Source of the DNA: Bradyrhizobium lablabi
GTDB lineage: Bacteria > Pseudomonadota > Alphaproteobacteria > Rhizobiales > Xanthobacteraceae
DNA: 42,104 nucleotides
NCBI RefSeq assembly: GCF_001440475.1
Contig: NZ_LLYB01000109.1
Coordinates: 10,505 to 52,608 of the forward strand
Reading direction: 5' to 3'
The notes beneath the pieces were generated by a model. That model did not search any database and was not told the origin of the DNA. It saw only the letters and a list, made by a program, of their open reading frames with translations. Below, in pieces: positions 15,044 through 24,981 of the stretch; within the stretch, counting starts at the first letter, position 1; every line of letters begins with the position of its first letter. A program made the translations under genes and the position numbers.

Positions 15044-15826
15044 TCACGAACGCTTCAAGCTCAGGACATCTTGCATATCATGCTCGCCGCTTGTACGCCC
15101 GGCAATCCAGCGAGCAGCGGATAGCGCGCCGCGTGCAAACATACCGCGATCCAACGCCGAGTGTGAAAGGGTCACAACCTCTTCGGCGGCGGCGAACGTA
15201 ACGCTATGCTCTCCGACAATGCCCCCACCTCTCATGACAGAGAAACCTATTTCGCCTAGTAAGCGCTCGCCAAAGCTGCCGTCCCGCCCTCGCCGCTCGA
15301 CGGCGGCGAGGGAAACGCCGCGGCCTTGCGCAGCGGCTTCACCCAACATCAAAGCCGTCCCAGAAGGCGCATCGACCTTTCGGCGATGATGGGCTTCAGA
15401 AATTTCGATGTCCCAAGTCTCGCGGGGGAAAATCCGGGCCGCTTGCGCGACCAAGCCGACCAGCATATTGACACCAAGTGAGAAGTTACCGGAGCGCACA
15501 ATCGCTATCCTGCGTGCCGCTTCGCTAATCCGGCCAAGTTGATCAGGCTCAAAGCCCGTGGCGCCTATCACCAGTGCAGGCCGGCCACTTGCCGCACATG
15601 CTTCCGAGAGCTCGGTCGCCGCCTTACTCGTCGTAAAGTCGATGATCACGTCTGCTTCATCAAGCGCGGCTGCGAGGCTGATCAAATCATCGCCGGTGCT
15701 GCCCGGACGACCTAGATTACCAATATGAATGAAAGCGGGATCAGCATTCAGGGCCCGAATAACGGCTTGGCCCATCTGTCCACGGCCGCCGGCAACAACG
15801 ATTTTGCAAGGCGCGGTCAATGGCAT
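15044..15826 (-). CDS. dapB: DapB-like 4-hydroxy-tetrahydrodipicolinate reductase
   Basis: DapB reduces 4-hydroxy-tetrahydrodipicolinate with NAD(P)H in lysine and diaminopimelate synthesis. The 260-residue product has the Rossmann loop VAGGRGQMGQ at 11-20, VIIDFTTSKAA near 60-70, and the signature EAHHRRKVDAPSGTALM at 145-160 with His146/His147, Lys150 and the SGT substrate loop. The last segment GALSAARWIAGR is typical too. The C-terminus ends SLKRS. No other lysine gene is close, and repeat scraps flank it, so it may be a second or acquired copy rather than the housekeeping gene. Activity looks intact. Confidence 0.88.
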   Translation of the reverse strand: MPLTAPCKIVVAGGRGQMGQAVIRALNADPAFIHIGNLGRPGSTGDDLISLAAALDEADVIIDFTTSKAATELSEACAASGRPALVIGATGFEPDQLGRISEAARRIAIVRSGNFSLGVNMLVGLVAQAARIFPRETWDIEISEAHHRRKVDAPSGTALMLGEAAAQGRGVSLAAVERRGRDGSFGERLLGEIGFSVMRGGGIVGEHSVTFAAAEEVVTLSHSALDRGMFARGALSAARWIAGRTSGEHDMQDVLSLKRS

Positions 15827-15917
15827 TTACATACGAAAGCGGCAATTGCGTTTCACATTTCCGACGCAGCAGAATAGAGGCATTCGCGACAAAGGCAACT
15901 TTGGCGTGACAGAAGCA

Positions 15918-15943
15918 ATGTCTGCTCTGCCCCCAAAAGCGAC
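15918..15943 (+). repeat. Fragment of the MSALPPKAD-type interspersed repeat
   Basis: ATGTCTGCTCTGCCCCCAAA followed by AGCGAC gives the false translation MSALPPKA, a phrase seen in many spurious annotations from Bradyrhizobium repeats. It is a fragment only. It lies upstream of dapB, opposite the scrap at 14970-14999. Confidence 0.45.
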
Positions 15944-16023
15944 GCGGTTACCGCGGCAACGAAAAGATGCGAAGCGCCGGCGAGGCTGCTCCCCGGGTCA
16001 CAAGCGCCTGACAACGTTTGCTT

Positions 16024-16197
16024 CTAGTCGCCCGGACAAAGTTGCTGACCGGGCTCGCGATCCTTCTGAAGGTCAGCCTCAAGTTCCGAGATGATGACGT
16101 GTAACAGGCACGCGGCAAGTGGATCGGTGACTTCCCGTTCCAGAATCCGATAGCGTGCGATCTCAGTTTCAAGCTCTCTGAACTGGCGCTCTGTCAT
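16024..16197 (-). CDS. Small helical protein of unknown function
   Basis: The 57-residue product (MTERQFRELETEIARYRILE, then a helix ending ELEADLQKDRE) is predicted by eye to be two amphipathic helices joined at TDPLAACLLH. I recognise it as a type of short protein repeated in Bradyrhizobium genomes, but no function is known to me. The longer frame starting at 16248 is less likely because similarity to this family begins at MTERQF. It lies alone, 197 bases upstream of dapB on the same strand. Confidence 0.55.
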   Translation of the reverse strand: MTERQFRELETEIARYRILEREVTDPLAACLLHVIISELEADLQKDREPGQQLCPGD

Positions 16198-16503
16198 GAC
16201 GCTTGCCCTCCGGCAAACCGACGCTTGGCCGGCCGAGTTGTTTCGCAAGAGTTTTCAGATAATTTTCTATGGTTTCTATCTTGTGAATCCGTGCCAGCCC
16301 GCCGCGGGATCAGCACGCCTATGGGACGTTTTGAAGGCGCTCGCTTCCCGACTTTTGAGTTCCCTGGCTTAACGCCACTTGCCGAACGGGATCGATGCCC
16401 GGAGTCCTACGGAAGCTCTCGGTGCGCCGATTGGCACCGCCTTTGCTGTACGCCTGAATGCGCCGCGAGCGCGTCCCAAATCAGACCAGCGCAGAGGCTA
16501 CCA
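16198..16503. other. Intergenic stretch with no recognised gene
   Basis: This gap separates two divergent small-protein genes and presumably holds both promoters. A frame is open on the plus strand but has no family resemblance before the ATG at 16504. A small inverted pair GGTGC/GCACC sits near 16420-16438. Nothing else is seen. Confidence 0.4.
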
Positions 16504-16767
16504 ATGACAACTTCGCATCGACTTCAGACACTCCGGGGCACGGCAGCGGCGAACCGCTCGCAAATGGCGAAACTGATTGAAAGCCTCGCGCGTTCGGTCG
16601 AGTTGCTCAGCATCGAGATAGAACACGAGGAAGCCCGTGCAGGTGTTTATGATCTGTCGGCCGTAACCTATCCGGTGTTGGCGCGGAGCCTGAGGTCCCG
16701 GAAGGAGAACATCCGGATTACCATTGCTTCGCTGGAGGCGCAGCTCCACGCAACCGAGGCGGCGTAG
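16504..16767 (+). CDS. Small coiled-coil protein of unknown function
   Basis: The 87-residue product (MTTSHRLQTLRGTAAANRSQ, then MAKLIESLARSVELLSIEIE) looks like a helical hairpin: heptad-like hydrophobics run through LIESLARSVELLSIEIEHEE and again in ARSLRSRKENIRITIASLEAQL. No signal peptide, cysteine or membrane segment is present. The ATG has AGAGG about 7 bases upstream. It has no recognisable function; it may pair with another helical protein. A GC-rich hairpin follows the stop. Confidence 0.6.
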   Translation: MTTSHRLQTLRGTAAANRSQMAKLIESLARSVELLSIEIEHEEARAGVYDLSAVTYPVLARSLRSRKENIRITIASLEAQLHATEAA

Positions 16768-16790
16768 TGGCATTTGCTCGGACCGACTGT

Positions 16791-16818
16791 CGCGCCGCGG
16801 GAAAAACCACGCGGCGCG
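16791..16818. terminator. GC-rich hairpin between convergent genes
   Basis: CGCGCCGCG at 16791-16799 pairs perfectly with CGCGGCGCG at 16810-16818 around a loop containing GAAAAACC. It lies between the stops of the small coiled-coil gene and the Rnk-like gene. There is no T-run, so its terminator role is inferred from position. Confidence 0.45.
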
Positions 16819-16850
16819 TCTAGCCTCAACATGCCGCTCAAAAGCCTCCT

Positions 16851-17264
16851 TCAGTTGGACACGCCCAGCACCGTCAAGGACCGCTTGTTGTGGCCCGGCG
16901 TCTGAAACTCGATGGCTTGGCCAACCGACAGGCCGATCAATGCAGCTCCGACCGGCGTAAGAACCGAGACGCGCTTCAACGCTATGTCCGCTTCGTGCGG
17001 ATACACCAACACCACGTCCCGGACCTCACCGGTCTTGTCATCGCAGTACCGGACCTGCGAGCCCATGCGGACTACTCCACGTAGATCGGAATCGTCCGCC
17101 ACCAAGCTTGCACGCTCCATCTCCTGCGCAAGGAAATGGGCCACGCGCGGGAAGAGCATCGCACTTGAACTGGCCAGAGTATTTAGACGCCTAGCCTCAT
17201 TCTCCATCACCGTGATCGGCGGCAACACGATTTCAGCTTTGCTCTTGCGATTAATCTTGCTCAT
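16851..17264 (-). CDS. Rnk/GreA-C-type regulator (downstream copy)
   Basis: The 137-residue product belongs to the Rnk family, GreA-like proteins that bind RNA polymerase and are annotated as nucleoside diphosphate kinase regulators. Residues 25-60 form a short coiled-coil-like N-terminal part (EARRLNTLASSSAML, ALQEMERA-like), and the C-terminal FKBP-like GreA domain contains VRMGSQVRYCDD, VVLVYPHEAD and VLTPVGAALIGLSVGQAIEF, the classic family end. AGGAAAGGAGAGAAGG precedes the ATG, so the start is well supported. It is 17 bases downstream of a frameshifted paralogue and probably cotranscribed with it. Confidence 0.88.
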   Translation of the reverse strand: MSKINRKSKAEIVLPPITVMENEARRLNTLASSSAMLFPRVAHFLAQEMERASLVADDSDLRGVVRMGSQVRYCDDKTGEVRDVVLVYPHEADIALKRVSVLTPVGAALIGLSVGQAIEFQTPGHNKRSLTVLGVSN

Positions 17265-17280
17265 TACCTTCTCTCCTTTC

Positions 17281-17765
17281 CTAAGCTGCTGATGGTCCCG
17301 GATCATCGTCACCAAAGAGCTTTTTGCCCTTGACCACCGGATTGCAAAACAAAGCCCTGACAACGTCATTCGCTTCACCTCGACTGACGCGCTCGATCCC
17401 GACGACGTTGGTCGCCCGGCGGTGAAGAAGGGCATTTCACTTCCGACCTTCAGCCCCACCAACGCGGCGCCCAACGGTGACGTCACGGGGATTTGGGTTC
17501 GCTCGGACGCGTAGTCTTCGGGATACACCAGTTGCCTGGTCTCGCGAGGGAAGCCCCAGGTGATCCAGAACGTCACCCACGCCCCCATGGTGACAATACT
17601 GTCCAGTCTGGCTGCGCCATCAGGGATGATTTCCGCGCGGTTGATCTCACTCAACAGAAAGCGTGCGTCCACGTCGCCTTGATCTGCGCCTGCCTGCGCG
17701 AGCCGCTCCAAGCGGCGATGGTCAGACGCCGGAAGAGTGACGTCCGGAATAGAGGGGTTGTTCAC
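17281..17765 (-). pseudogene. Rnk/GreA-C-type regulator (upstream copy), frameshifted
   Basis: From the GTG at 17765 (AGGAGG six bases upstream) the frame reads a normal Rnk-like protein up to LGAALVGLKVGSEMPFFTAG. After about 17411-17416 that frame loses sense and runs on without a stop into the next gene. The neighbouring frame continues sensibly as TNVVGIERVSRGEANDVV and later FCNPVVKGKKLF to a TAG at 17281-17283, just before the next ribosome site. The span is 485 bases, one short of 162 codons, so a single lost base explains it. Repaired, it would be a 161-residue protein with a longer tail than its neighbour. Sequencing error is an alternative. Confidence 0.75.
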
Positions 17766-18342
17766 GACATGCCTCCTTGTTTGGGCTTCCCTCGCGAGAG
17801 AGCCACACACCAAATCTGTTTGATGAAGGAAGGGGGATCCGGACGGCAAATTACCGTCCGGCTAGACTCCTGCTTGGAGGCGTCCGGCGTGCAAGCAACG
17901 CCGCGCGATGCGCGGATCGATGTCGAGGACGTGTATCATGTCGGGGCCACCATAGGATCTTCCACCGCGCCCTGTATCGCGACCAAAGATCGCACGCCCT
18001 CTCAGGATGCCAGAGGATGTCCATGGTCCATCGAGAGGCTCGTGGCTTGCGCGAAAGCCACACGGTCATGCGCGACTAAATGTGCCGGACGGGGTGCAGC
18101 ATGGGGGCGGCCCCCGCCACATCGACGCGGGCCGTATGAAATACTGAGTTTCTACGACCCCGGGTTCGGGATCGGCCGGAAGACACCAGATGCCTTTCGC
18201 GCGGCTGCAGGACCGGCACTCAGGGGCCCGGATCGTGTTGCCGGGCCAGAATGAATCCACCGCGCTGCCGGATTTAAGCCGCATTGTGACCCAGGTCGCG
18301 GCCAAAGGTCGTGCCCACGGGGGCGCAACACCGGAGGCTTCC
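17766..18342. other. 577-base gap with a hairpin and no recognised gene
   Basis: CCGGACGG at 17839-17846 pairs with CCGTCCGG at 17854-17861 around CAAATTA. A plus-strand frame is open across most of the gap but is rich in arginine and proline and has no visible family features, so I do not call it. A GGGGGCGGCCCCC-like self-complementary run lies near 18103-18117. The Rnk pair promoter (minus strand) and the promoter for the gene at 18343 must be here. Confidence 0.4.
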
Positions 18343-19176
18343 ATGTCCGGTCATTTGCGATTTTGCTTCGCTGCATTCGTCTTTCTCGCAAGTCTCTCGA
18401 CATCGCCAGCATCTTCGAATTCCTTTGCCGATTTTTTCAATCTCGCTCCCCGGCAGGCCACCGCGCCCGCTCCCGCGGAAGCAGAAGAAGAGTGCTTGTC
18501 GCGGCCCGGCAAGTCGACGACGGCCGGCCAGCACTGGGTCTACCGGTTCGATGGTCACCGCAAATGCTGGTTCCAGACCGATGAGGCGGTGGCGGCGAAA
18601 CAGCAGGCTCGTCATCGCGCCGCGAAGCCTCGCGCCGTCTCTACCGAGGAGAACGAGGCCGCGCGGCGCAAGCGTAAGGCGGTCGTGGATGCCCGTGCAG
18701 AGCTGCTGCGCTCCGCACCGGCGGAAACCTCTCCGCCGACGCCGCCCGCACCCAGGCTGAAGGTGGCCGATGCTGCTTCCGTCGTCGCTGCGGGCGCCGC
18801 AGCCCTCGTGCCGCCGGCACCCATCGCCAACGGCGTCGCCGATCAGCAACCCGCATCGCGCCAGGTCGACGTGGAGACGCTTCTGACCGCTGCGCCGGCC
18901 GCCAGCGCAGCGGTTGCCATCTCCGTGCCTTCGGCCGCGCCAACCGCCGTTACCGTTGCCGAGGCAGCCGATGACGGGTGGGGCTCTACGGCAAGCTGGA
19001 TTGGCATGCTGCTGATGGCGCTGGGTCTCGTTTCCGTCTTAGTCTCGAGCCGGCCCCTTCGGGAGACCATGCTCGATTTGATGCGGGAACGACTCGGTAC
19101 GCAATGGGGTCGCGAGCGCCCGTTCGAAGGCGGGCGAATGACGTCCCGTCAACAAGCAGACTATTTCAGCGCGTAG
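18343..19176 (+). CDS. Exported protein with C-terminal membrane anchor, unknown
   Basis: The 277-residue product starts with a signal peptide (MSGHLRFCFAAFVFLASLST, cleavage near PASS). A small cysteine-bearing module follows: EEECLSRPGKST, QHWVYRFDGHRKCWFQTDEA, about residues 45-85. A long alanine/proline-rich linker runs from about 90 to 220. WIGMLLMALGLVSVLVSSRP near 228-250 is one membrane helix, with a basic cytoplasmic tail after it. The HWVYRFDGHRKCWF motif is one I associate with Bradyrhizobium envelope proteins of unknown role. GGAGG lies 6-10 bases before the ATG. Upstream extension lacks a signal peptide. Confidence 0.7.
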   Translation: MSGHLRFCFAAFVFLASLSTSPASSNSFADFFNLAPRQATAPAPAEAEEECLSRPGKSTTAGQHWVYRFDGHRKCWFQTDEAVAAKQQARHRAAKPRAVSTEENEAARRKRKAVVDARAELLRSAPAETSPPTPPAPRLKVADAASVVAAGAAALVPPAPIANGVADQQPASRQVDVETLLTAAPAASAAVAISVPSAAPTAVTVAEAADDGWGSTASWIGMLLMALGLVSVLVSSRPLRETMLDLMRERLGTQWGRERPFEGGRMTSRQQADYFSA

Positions 19177-19266
19177 ACTGGGATGAGGAAAGCGATCTAG
19201 CGCGGCGCGAGCCGCGATCTCCAGCTTGTGCCAGTCCACGGCGGAGCCGGCACATCGGCAAGTCGT

Positions 19267-19776
19267 TCAATTCTGTGACTGGGCTATCGGCCCGGCGCTC
19301 TCGCGAGGATTGGAGGCGACCTGCGGCAGGGCCAGGGTGAAAGCATCGACCAGCCGGCGCCGCCAAGGTTGGGTCAGCATCGACAGCTTGCCTTCGAGCA
19401 GAGCTGCCCTTTCCCGGGCTCCCACGCTTTCGGTGCTGACTTTGAGCAGTTCGGCAAGCAGCTTGTTGGTGCGTTCGCACTCCCGCTCGAAATCGGCCCG
19501 ATGGCCGCTGGCAATCACCTTCATCTCCGCCAGCTCGGTCTGCAGGGTCTCGATTCGCTGCTTCAGGGCGGTGACCACCTGCTGACCGGCCTGCAATTGC
19601 GGCTGACGGGGTGTTGGGGAATGGCTGAATTCGCTGAGATCGACCTGGACCAGCGTCTTTCCATCGTTGGAGCGGGAGCGTGGCCATCGGTGCCGTTTCA
19701 CCAGGGCGCGCGCGGCTTCCGGCGAAACTGTAAGTCGTTCGCCCAGTTCGGCATACGTCAGCATCTCGACGGGCAT
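19267..19776 (-). CDS. Helix-turn-helix plus coiled-coil DNA-binding-type protein
   Basis: The 169-residue product begins MLTYAELGERLTVSPEAARA, then LVKRHRWPRSRSNDGKTLV, which reads as a MerR- or excisionase-like winged helix. Residues 60-135 are a long coiled coil (VVTALKQRIETLQTELAEM, then a second heptad stretch to LLEGKLSML). The tail RRLVDAFTLALPQV is basic. I recall similar proteins scattered through Rhizobiales accessory DNA and plasmids, a KfrA-like layout, without known function. It sits at the right end of the coaD-gyrA insert, next to a palindromic repeat. Confidence 0.65.
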   Translation of the reverse strand: MPVEMLTYAELGERLTVSPEAARALVKRHRWPRSRSNDGKTLVQVDLSEFSHSPTPRQPQLQAGQQVVTALKQRIETLQTELAEMKVIASGHRADFERECERTNKLLAELLKVSTESVGARERAALLEGKLSMLTQPWRRRLVDAFTLALPQVASNPRESAGPIAQSQN

Positions 19777-19901
19777 GATTTTGCTCCCGTTGGCCGGACG
19801 GTCACCACCCGGATACAGCTAAATCGTATCAATCTATGGTTAAGGGGTGGTTTACCGCGAGCGGGAACCCAGACGCGGCGACACTGGGGGCCGTCCGACC
19901 C

Positions 19902-20028
19902 GCAGCCCGGATGGAGCGAAGCGCAAATCCGGGGAACAGTCTCGCCAGCGGATGGGCCTGACCCCGGGTTTCGCGGGGCCTGTCATCTGGCGCGCATTCG
20001 CGCGACCCGTTGGCTCCACCCGGGCTGC
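19902..20028. repeat. Palindromic repeat (GTAGCCCGGATGGAGCG type), copy 1
   Basis: GCAGCCCGGATGGAGCGAAG starts the element and CTCCACCCGGGCTGC ends it; the outer arms are inverted copies. The inner part CGCGCATTCGCGCGACCCGT is the same as in the copy at the right edge of the window. It lies 22 bases beyond the gyrA stop and could end the gyrA transcript. Confidence 0.8.
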
Positions 20029-20049
20029 ACGCTACACACTTGGCCGGCG

Positions 20050-22776
<2,727 letters not shown>

Positions 22777-22980
22777 AGGGGAAAATCCAGTCAGTTCTCA
22801 GTCGGGAATCATATAGCGCATCGGGGGTCCGATAACCACCCCGGAGCCTTTAAGCGGAGCTGTTTTTCCGCTCGTTTTTTCATGGACTTACGGCAGCGCA
22901 AGGGAGTTTTCCGACCGCTGCTGGGACAGCTATTTCCGGGCCCGAATGAAACTGCTAAAATGGTGCTTAATTACCGCTCC

Positions 22981-23379
22981 TTACGGACCGAAAACCACCG
23001 CATGCATGATCCGTCCCGGCAGGAAGGTGAAGACGCCGGCGACGACCAGCGCGCCAAAGAAGATCGAGGTCATCGCCTTCTTGTGCGCGCCGACATTGTG
23101 CCGGCGGGCATGCAGCACCGCGAGCACCAGCATGACCGGCGCAAAGATCGACAGCAGATGAATTGGGCTGAACGGCCCGACCAGGCGGATCTCGTGGATC
23201 CAGAACGAACTGATCGCCACTGCAAACATCAGCGCCACCCAGATCCAGCCGATGGTCCGGTGCGGCAAGGTTCCCTTTGGCGCGGCGAACTGGACGATCC
23301 CAAGCGCGAAGGCGGCGATCGCTGCGAAGGCGTGCAGCGGGATCGTTCCAGGGGCCTCCAGCAGCGGCGCGAGGCTCAT
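22981..23379 (-). CDS. DUF2306-type membrane protein
   Basis: The 132-residue product has four hydrophobic segments: PLHAFAAIAAFALGIVQFA, TIGWIWVALMFAVAISSFWI, IHLLSIFAPVMLVLAVLHA and AMTSIFFGALVVAGVFTFLP. The layout and the GTLPHRTIGWIW and HARRHNVGAHKKAM loops fit the DUF2306 family of small inner-membrane proteins. The conserved histidines in the loops could bind heme or metal, but no function is established. It is on the same strand as gyrA, upstream of it, separated by 204 bases. Confidence 0.8.
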   Translation of the reverse strand: MSLAPLLEAPGTIPLHAFAAIAAFALGIVQFAAPKGTLPHRTIGWIWVALMFAVAISSFWIHEIRLVGPFSPIHLLSIFAPVMLVLAVLHARRHNVGAHKKAMTSIFFGALVVAGVFTFLPGRIMHAVVFGP

Positions 23380-23575
23380 GGTGGTCGCTCCAGATCCGAT
23401 TGGCGTTCGAGGCTGGAAGCAGCTTACGGGAAAGACCTCATGTAAGTATTAATAGCTGACCGAACCGATCACACGCCCGGATAGAAAACTCGATTTTCAG
23501 CCGAATGCAGCCGGTTCGGGACACTTCCCGCTATCAGGCGCCGCTGCGATCAGAACGATTTAGTGAGCAGGAGAA

Positions 23576-23632
23576 ATGTCAACTATACGCAAGGACCCGA
23601 TGCTCCATCGCCCCATTCGAGCGACAAAGTGA
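23576..23632 (+). CDS. Possible 18-codon upstream frame coupled to the phosphatase
   Basis: AGGAGAA directly precedes an ATG that opens MSTIRKDPMLHRPIRATK. Its TGA (23630-23632) overlaps the GTG start of the phosphatase in the arrangement GTGA, the classic coupled stop-start. The ribosome site here is better than any before the phosphatase. The peptide has no known relatives to me, and it may simply be chance. Confidence 0.25.
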   Translation: MSTIRKDPMLHRPIRATK

Positions 23633-23985
23633 CCAACGTCCTTTTCGTCTGCAGTGCCAATCGCCTGCGCAGCCCAACGGCTGAACAGATCTTTTCGACC
23701 TGGCCGGGGGTAGAGACCGACTCGGCCGGCATCTCGAACGGCGCGAACGTGCCGTTGTCGTCCGAACAGGTCGAGTGGGCCGACATCAATCTTCGTCATG
23801 GAGAAGACCCATCCTTCGTCATGGAGAAGACCCATCGCAACAGGCTGAACCGGAAATTCCGGTCCAGCTTGAAGGGTAAGCGGGTCATCTGCCTCGACAT
23901 TCCGGACGACTACGAATTCATGGACCCGGTTTTAGTCCGGATGCTCGAAAGTCGCGCCGGCCGTTTCTTGCCGGCCAAACCCTAG
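23629..23985 (+). CDS. Low-molecular-weight phosphotyrosine phosphatase family protein
   Basis: The GTG start gives a 118-residue protein beginning VTNVLFVCSANRLRSPTAEQ. The phosphatase P-loop C-X5-R-S is intact (Cys8, Arg14, Ser15). DSAGI, LSSEQVEWADI, FVMEKTH and GKRVICLDIPDDYEFMDP follow, as in the short (about 110 residue) members of this family. The usual catalytic aspartate would be in LDIPDDY. An eight-residue insertion between WADI and FVMEKTH comes from a tandem DNA duplication. A longer start at GTG 23563 is possible. The stop TAG lies inside CTAG shared with the ssb stop. Confidence 0.8.
   Translation: MTNVLFVCSANRLRSPTAEQIFSTWPGVETDSAGISNGANVPLSSEQVEWADINLRHGEDPSFVMEKTHRNRLNRKFRSSLKGKRVICLDIPDDYEFMDPVLVRMLESRAGRFLPAKP
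23791..23835 (+). repeat. In-gene tandem duplication, 22-base unit
   Basis: CTTCGTCATGGAGAAGACCC-AT occurs at 23791-23812 and again at 23814-23835, with one C between. The second copy is in the frame that gives FVMEKTH, as in the family. The first is read in another frame (RHGEDP). With the extra bases the net gain is 24, so the reading frame is restored. Confidence 0.9.
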
Positions 23986-24470
23986 AACGGGATGTCGTCG
24001 TCCATGTCGCTGTTGCGGCTGCCGGCCGCTACCGCCCGACGCGGTGCCGAAGAGACCGGACCGCTGGAGCCGAAATCGCCGGAATCGTCCGAGCCGAAGC
24101 TGCCGCCTCCGCCGCCGCCGCGGCCATCGAGCATGGTCAGGGTCGAGTTGAATCCCTGCAGCACGACTTCGGTCGAGTATTTCTCGACGCCGCTCTGGTC
24201 GGTCCATTTGCGGGTCTGCAGCGCACCCTCGATGTAAACCTTGGCACCCTTCTTCAGATATTGCTCGGCGACCTTGCAGAGCCCCTCGTTGAAGATCACG
24301 ACGCGGTGCCACTCGGTCTTTTCCTTGCGTTCGCCGGTGGCCTTGTCGCGCCAGGTCTCCGACGTCGCGATGCTCAGATTGGCAATCGGCCGTCCGTCCT
24401 GCGTGCGCCGGATCTCCGGATCCTTGCCGAGGTTCCCGACCAGAATCACCTTGTTCACACTTCCCGCCAT
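23982..24470 (-). CDS. ssb: SSB, single-stranded DNA-binding protein
   Basis: SSB coats single-stranded DNA in replication, repair and recombination. The 162-residue product starts MAGSVNKVILVGNLGKDPEI, has the OB-fold to about residue 110 (IEGALQTRKWTDQ, EVVLQGFNSTL), a glycine-rich linker and the acidic tip MDDDIPF that docks partner proteins. The start at 24470 fits the family; the upstream open frame does not. A perfect SOS box lies 206-220 bases upstream, suggesting LexA control. Its stop codon overlaps the phosphatase stop on the other strand. Confidence 0.97.
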   Translation of the reverse strand: MAGSVNKVILVGNLGKDPEIRRTQDGRPIANLSIATSETWRDKATGERKEKTEWHRVVIFNEGLCKVAEQYLKKGAKVYIEGALQTRKWTDQSGVEKYSTEVVLQGFNSTLTMLDGRGGGGGGSFGSDDSGDFGSSGPVSSAPRRAVAAGSRNSDMDDDIPF

Positions 24471-24981
24471 CGCCGCTCTCCAATCGATATCGCCGGCAAA
24501 AATCACCGGTCCGACGGCAAATCGCCGGACGTCTTCAATTCTTGACCTGTCGCTTGACCTGTCGCCTGTCCGCTTCCGGACATCCGAGGCGACCCTATAC
24601 GTTCGCAGGCCTCGCTGACTTGGCGATCCCTCGCCAAGCCGGTGGTTATCCACATATAGCATCGCCCGGCCGCGCGTTCCAGCTTTGTTCCCACGAACAC
24701 TCCGCCAGAGCCTGACCACAACAATACAACTGTTGAGCGAACCACGGGAACCCACGGAGATACGGAAACAGACGAGAATGGAACTCGAAAGTTCCCGTCT
24801 CGGTTCCAATTATGCCAGCTAATTCATGTTGTTGTGCATATAACTCGGCTGTCGCCTGTTGCATCCGGGACACGCCATTTCTGCGCGAGTCGCGATATAG
24901 AACACCTATCGGCGCGGGCGTTCGCGTCATCCACAACGCTTCGGGACCAACGGGAAGCGAGCAAGAGCTGGAGATCAGAGG
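24471..24981. other. 511-base divergent region between ssb and the first barrel gene
   Basis: It contains the SOS box described separately, a GGAACT/AGTTCC inverted pair near 24780-24796, and presumably promoters for both genes. No small gene is convincing here. Much of it has unusual local AT-richness around 24715-24850 for this genome, as expected for promoters. Confidence 0.5.
24676..24690. promoter_or_regulatory. SOS box (LexA site) upstream of ssb
   Basis: GTTC-CAGCTTT-GTTC matches exactly the alphaproteobacterial LexA site GTTC-N7-GTTC. It lies in the ssb leader region, about 206 bases before the ATG. Confidence 0.7.

Noticed and set aside
17493..18254. Plus-strand frame of about 250 codons opposite the first Rnk-like gene
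   Set aside because: The first third is antisense to the Rnk gene and the rest has no domain, no ribosome site at a useful start and no similarity known to me.
19267..19776. Calling the helix-turn-helix/coiled-coil gene part of a complete transposon
   Set aside because: No transposase, terminal inverted repeats or target duplication were found around it.
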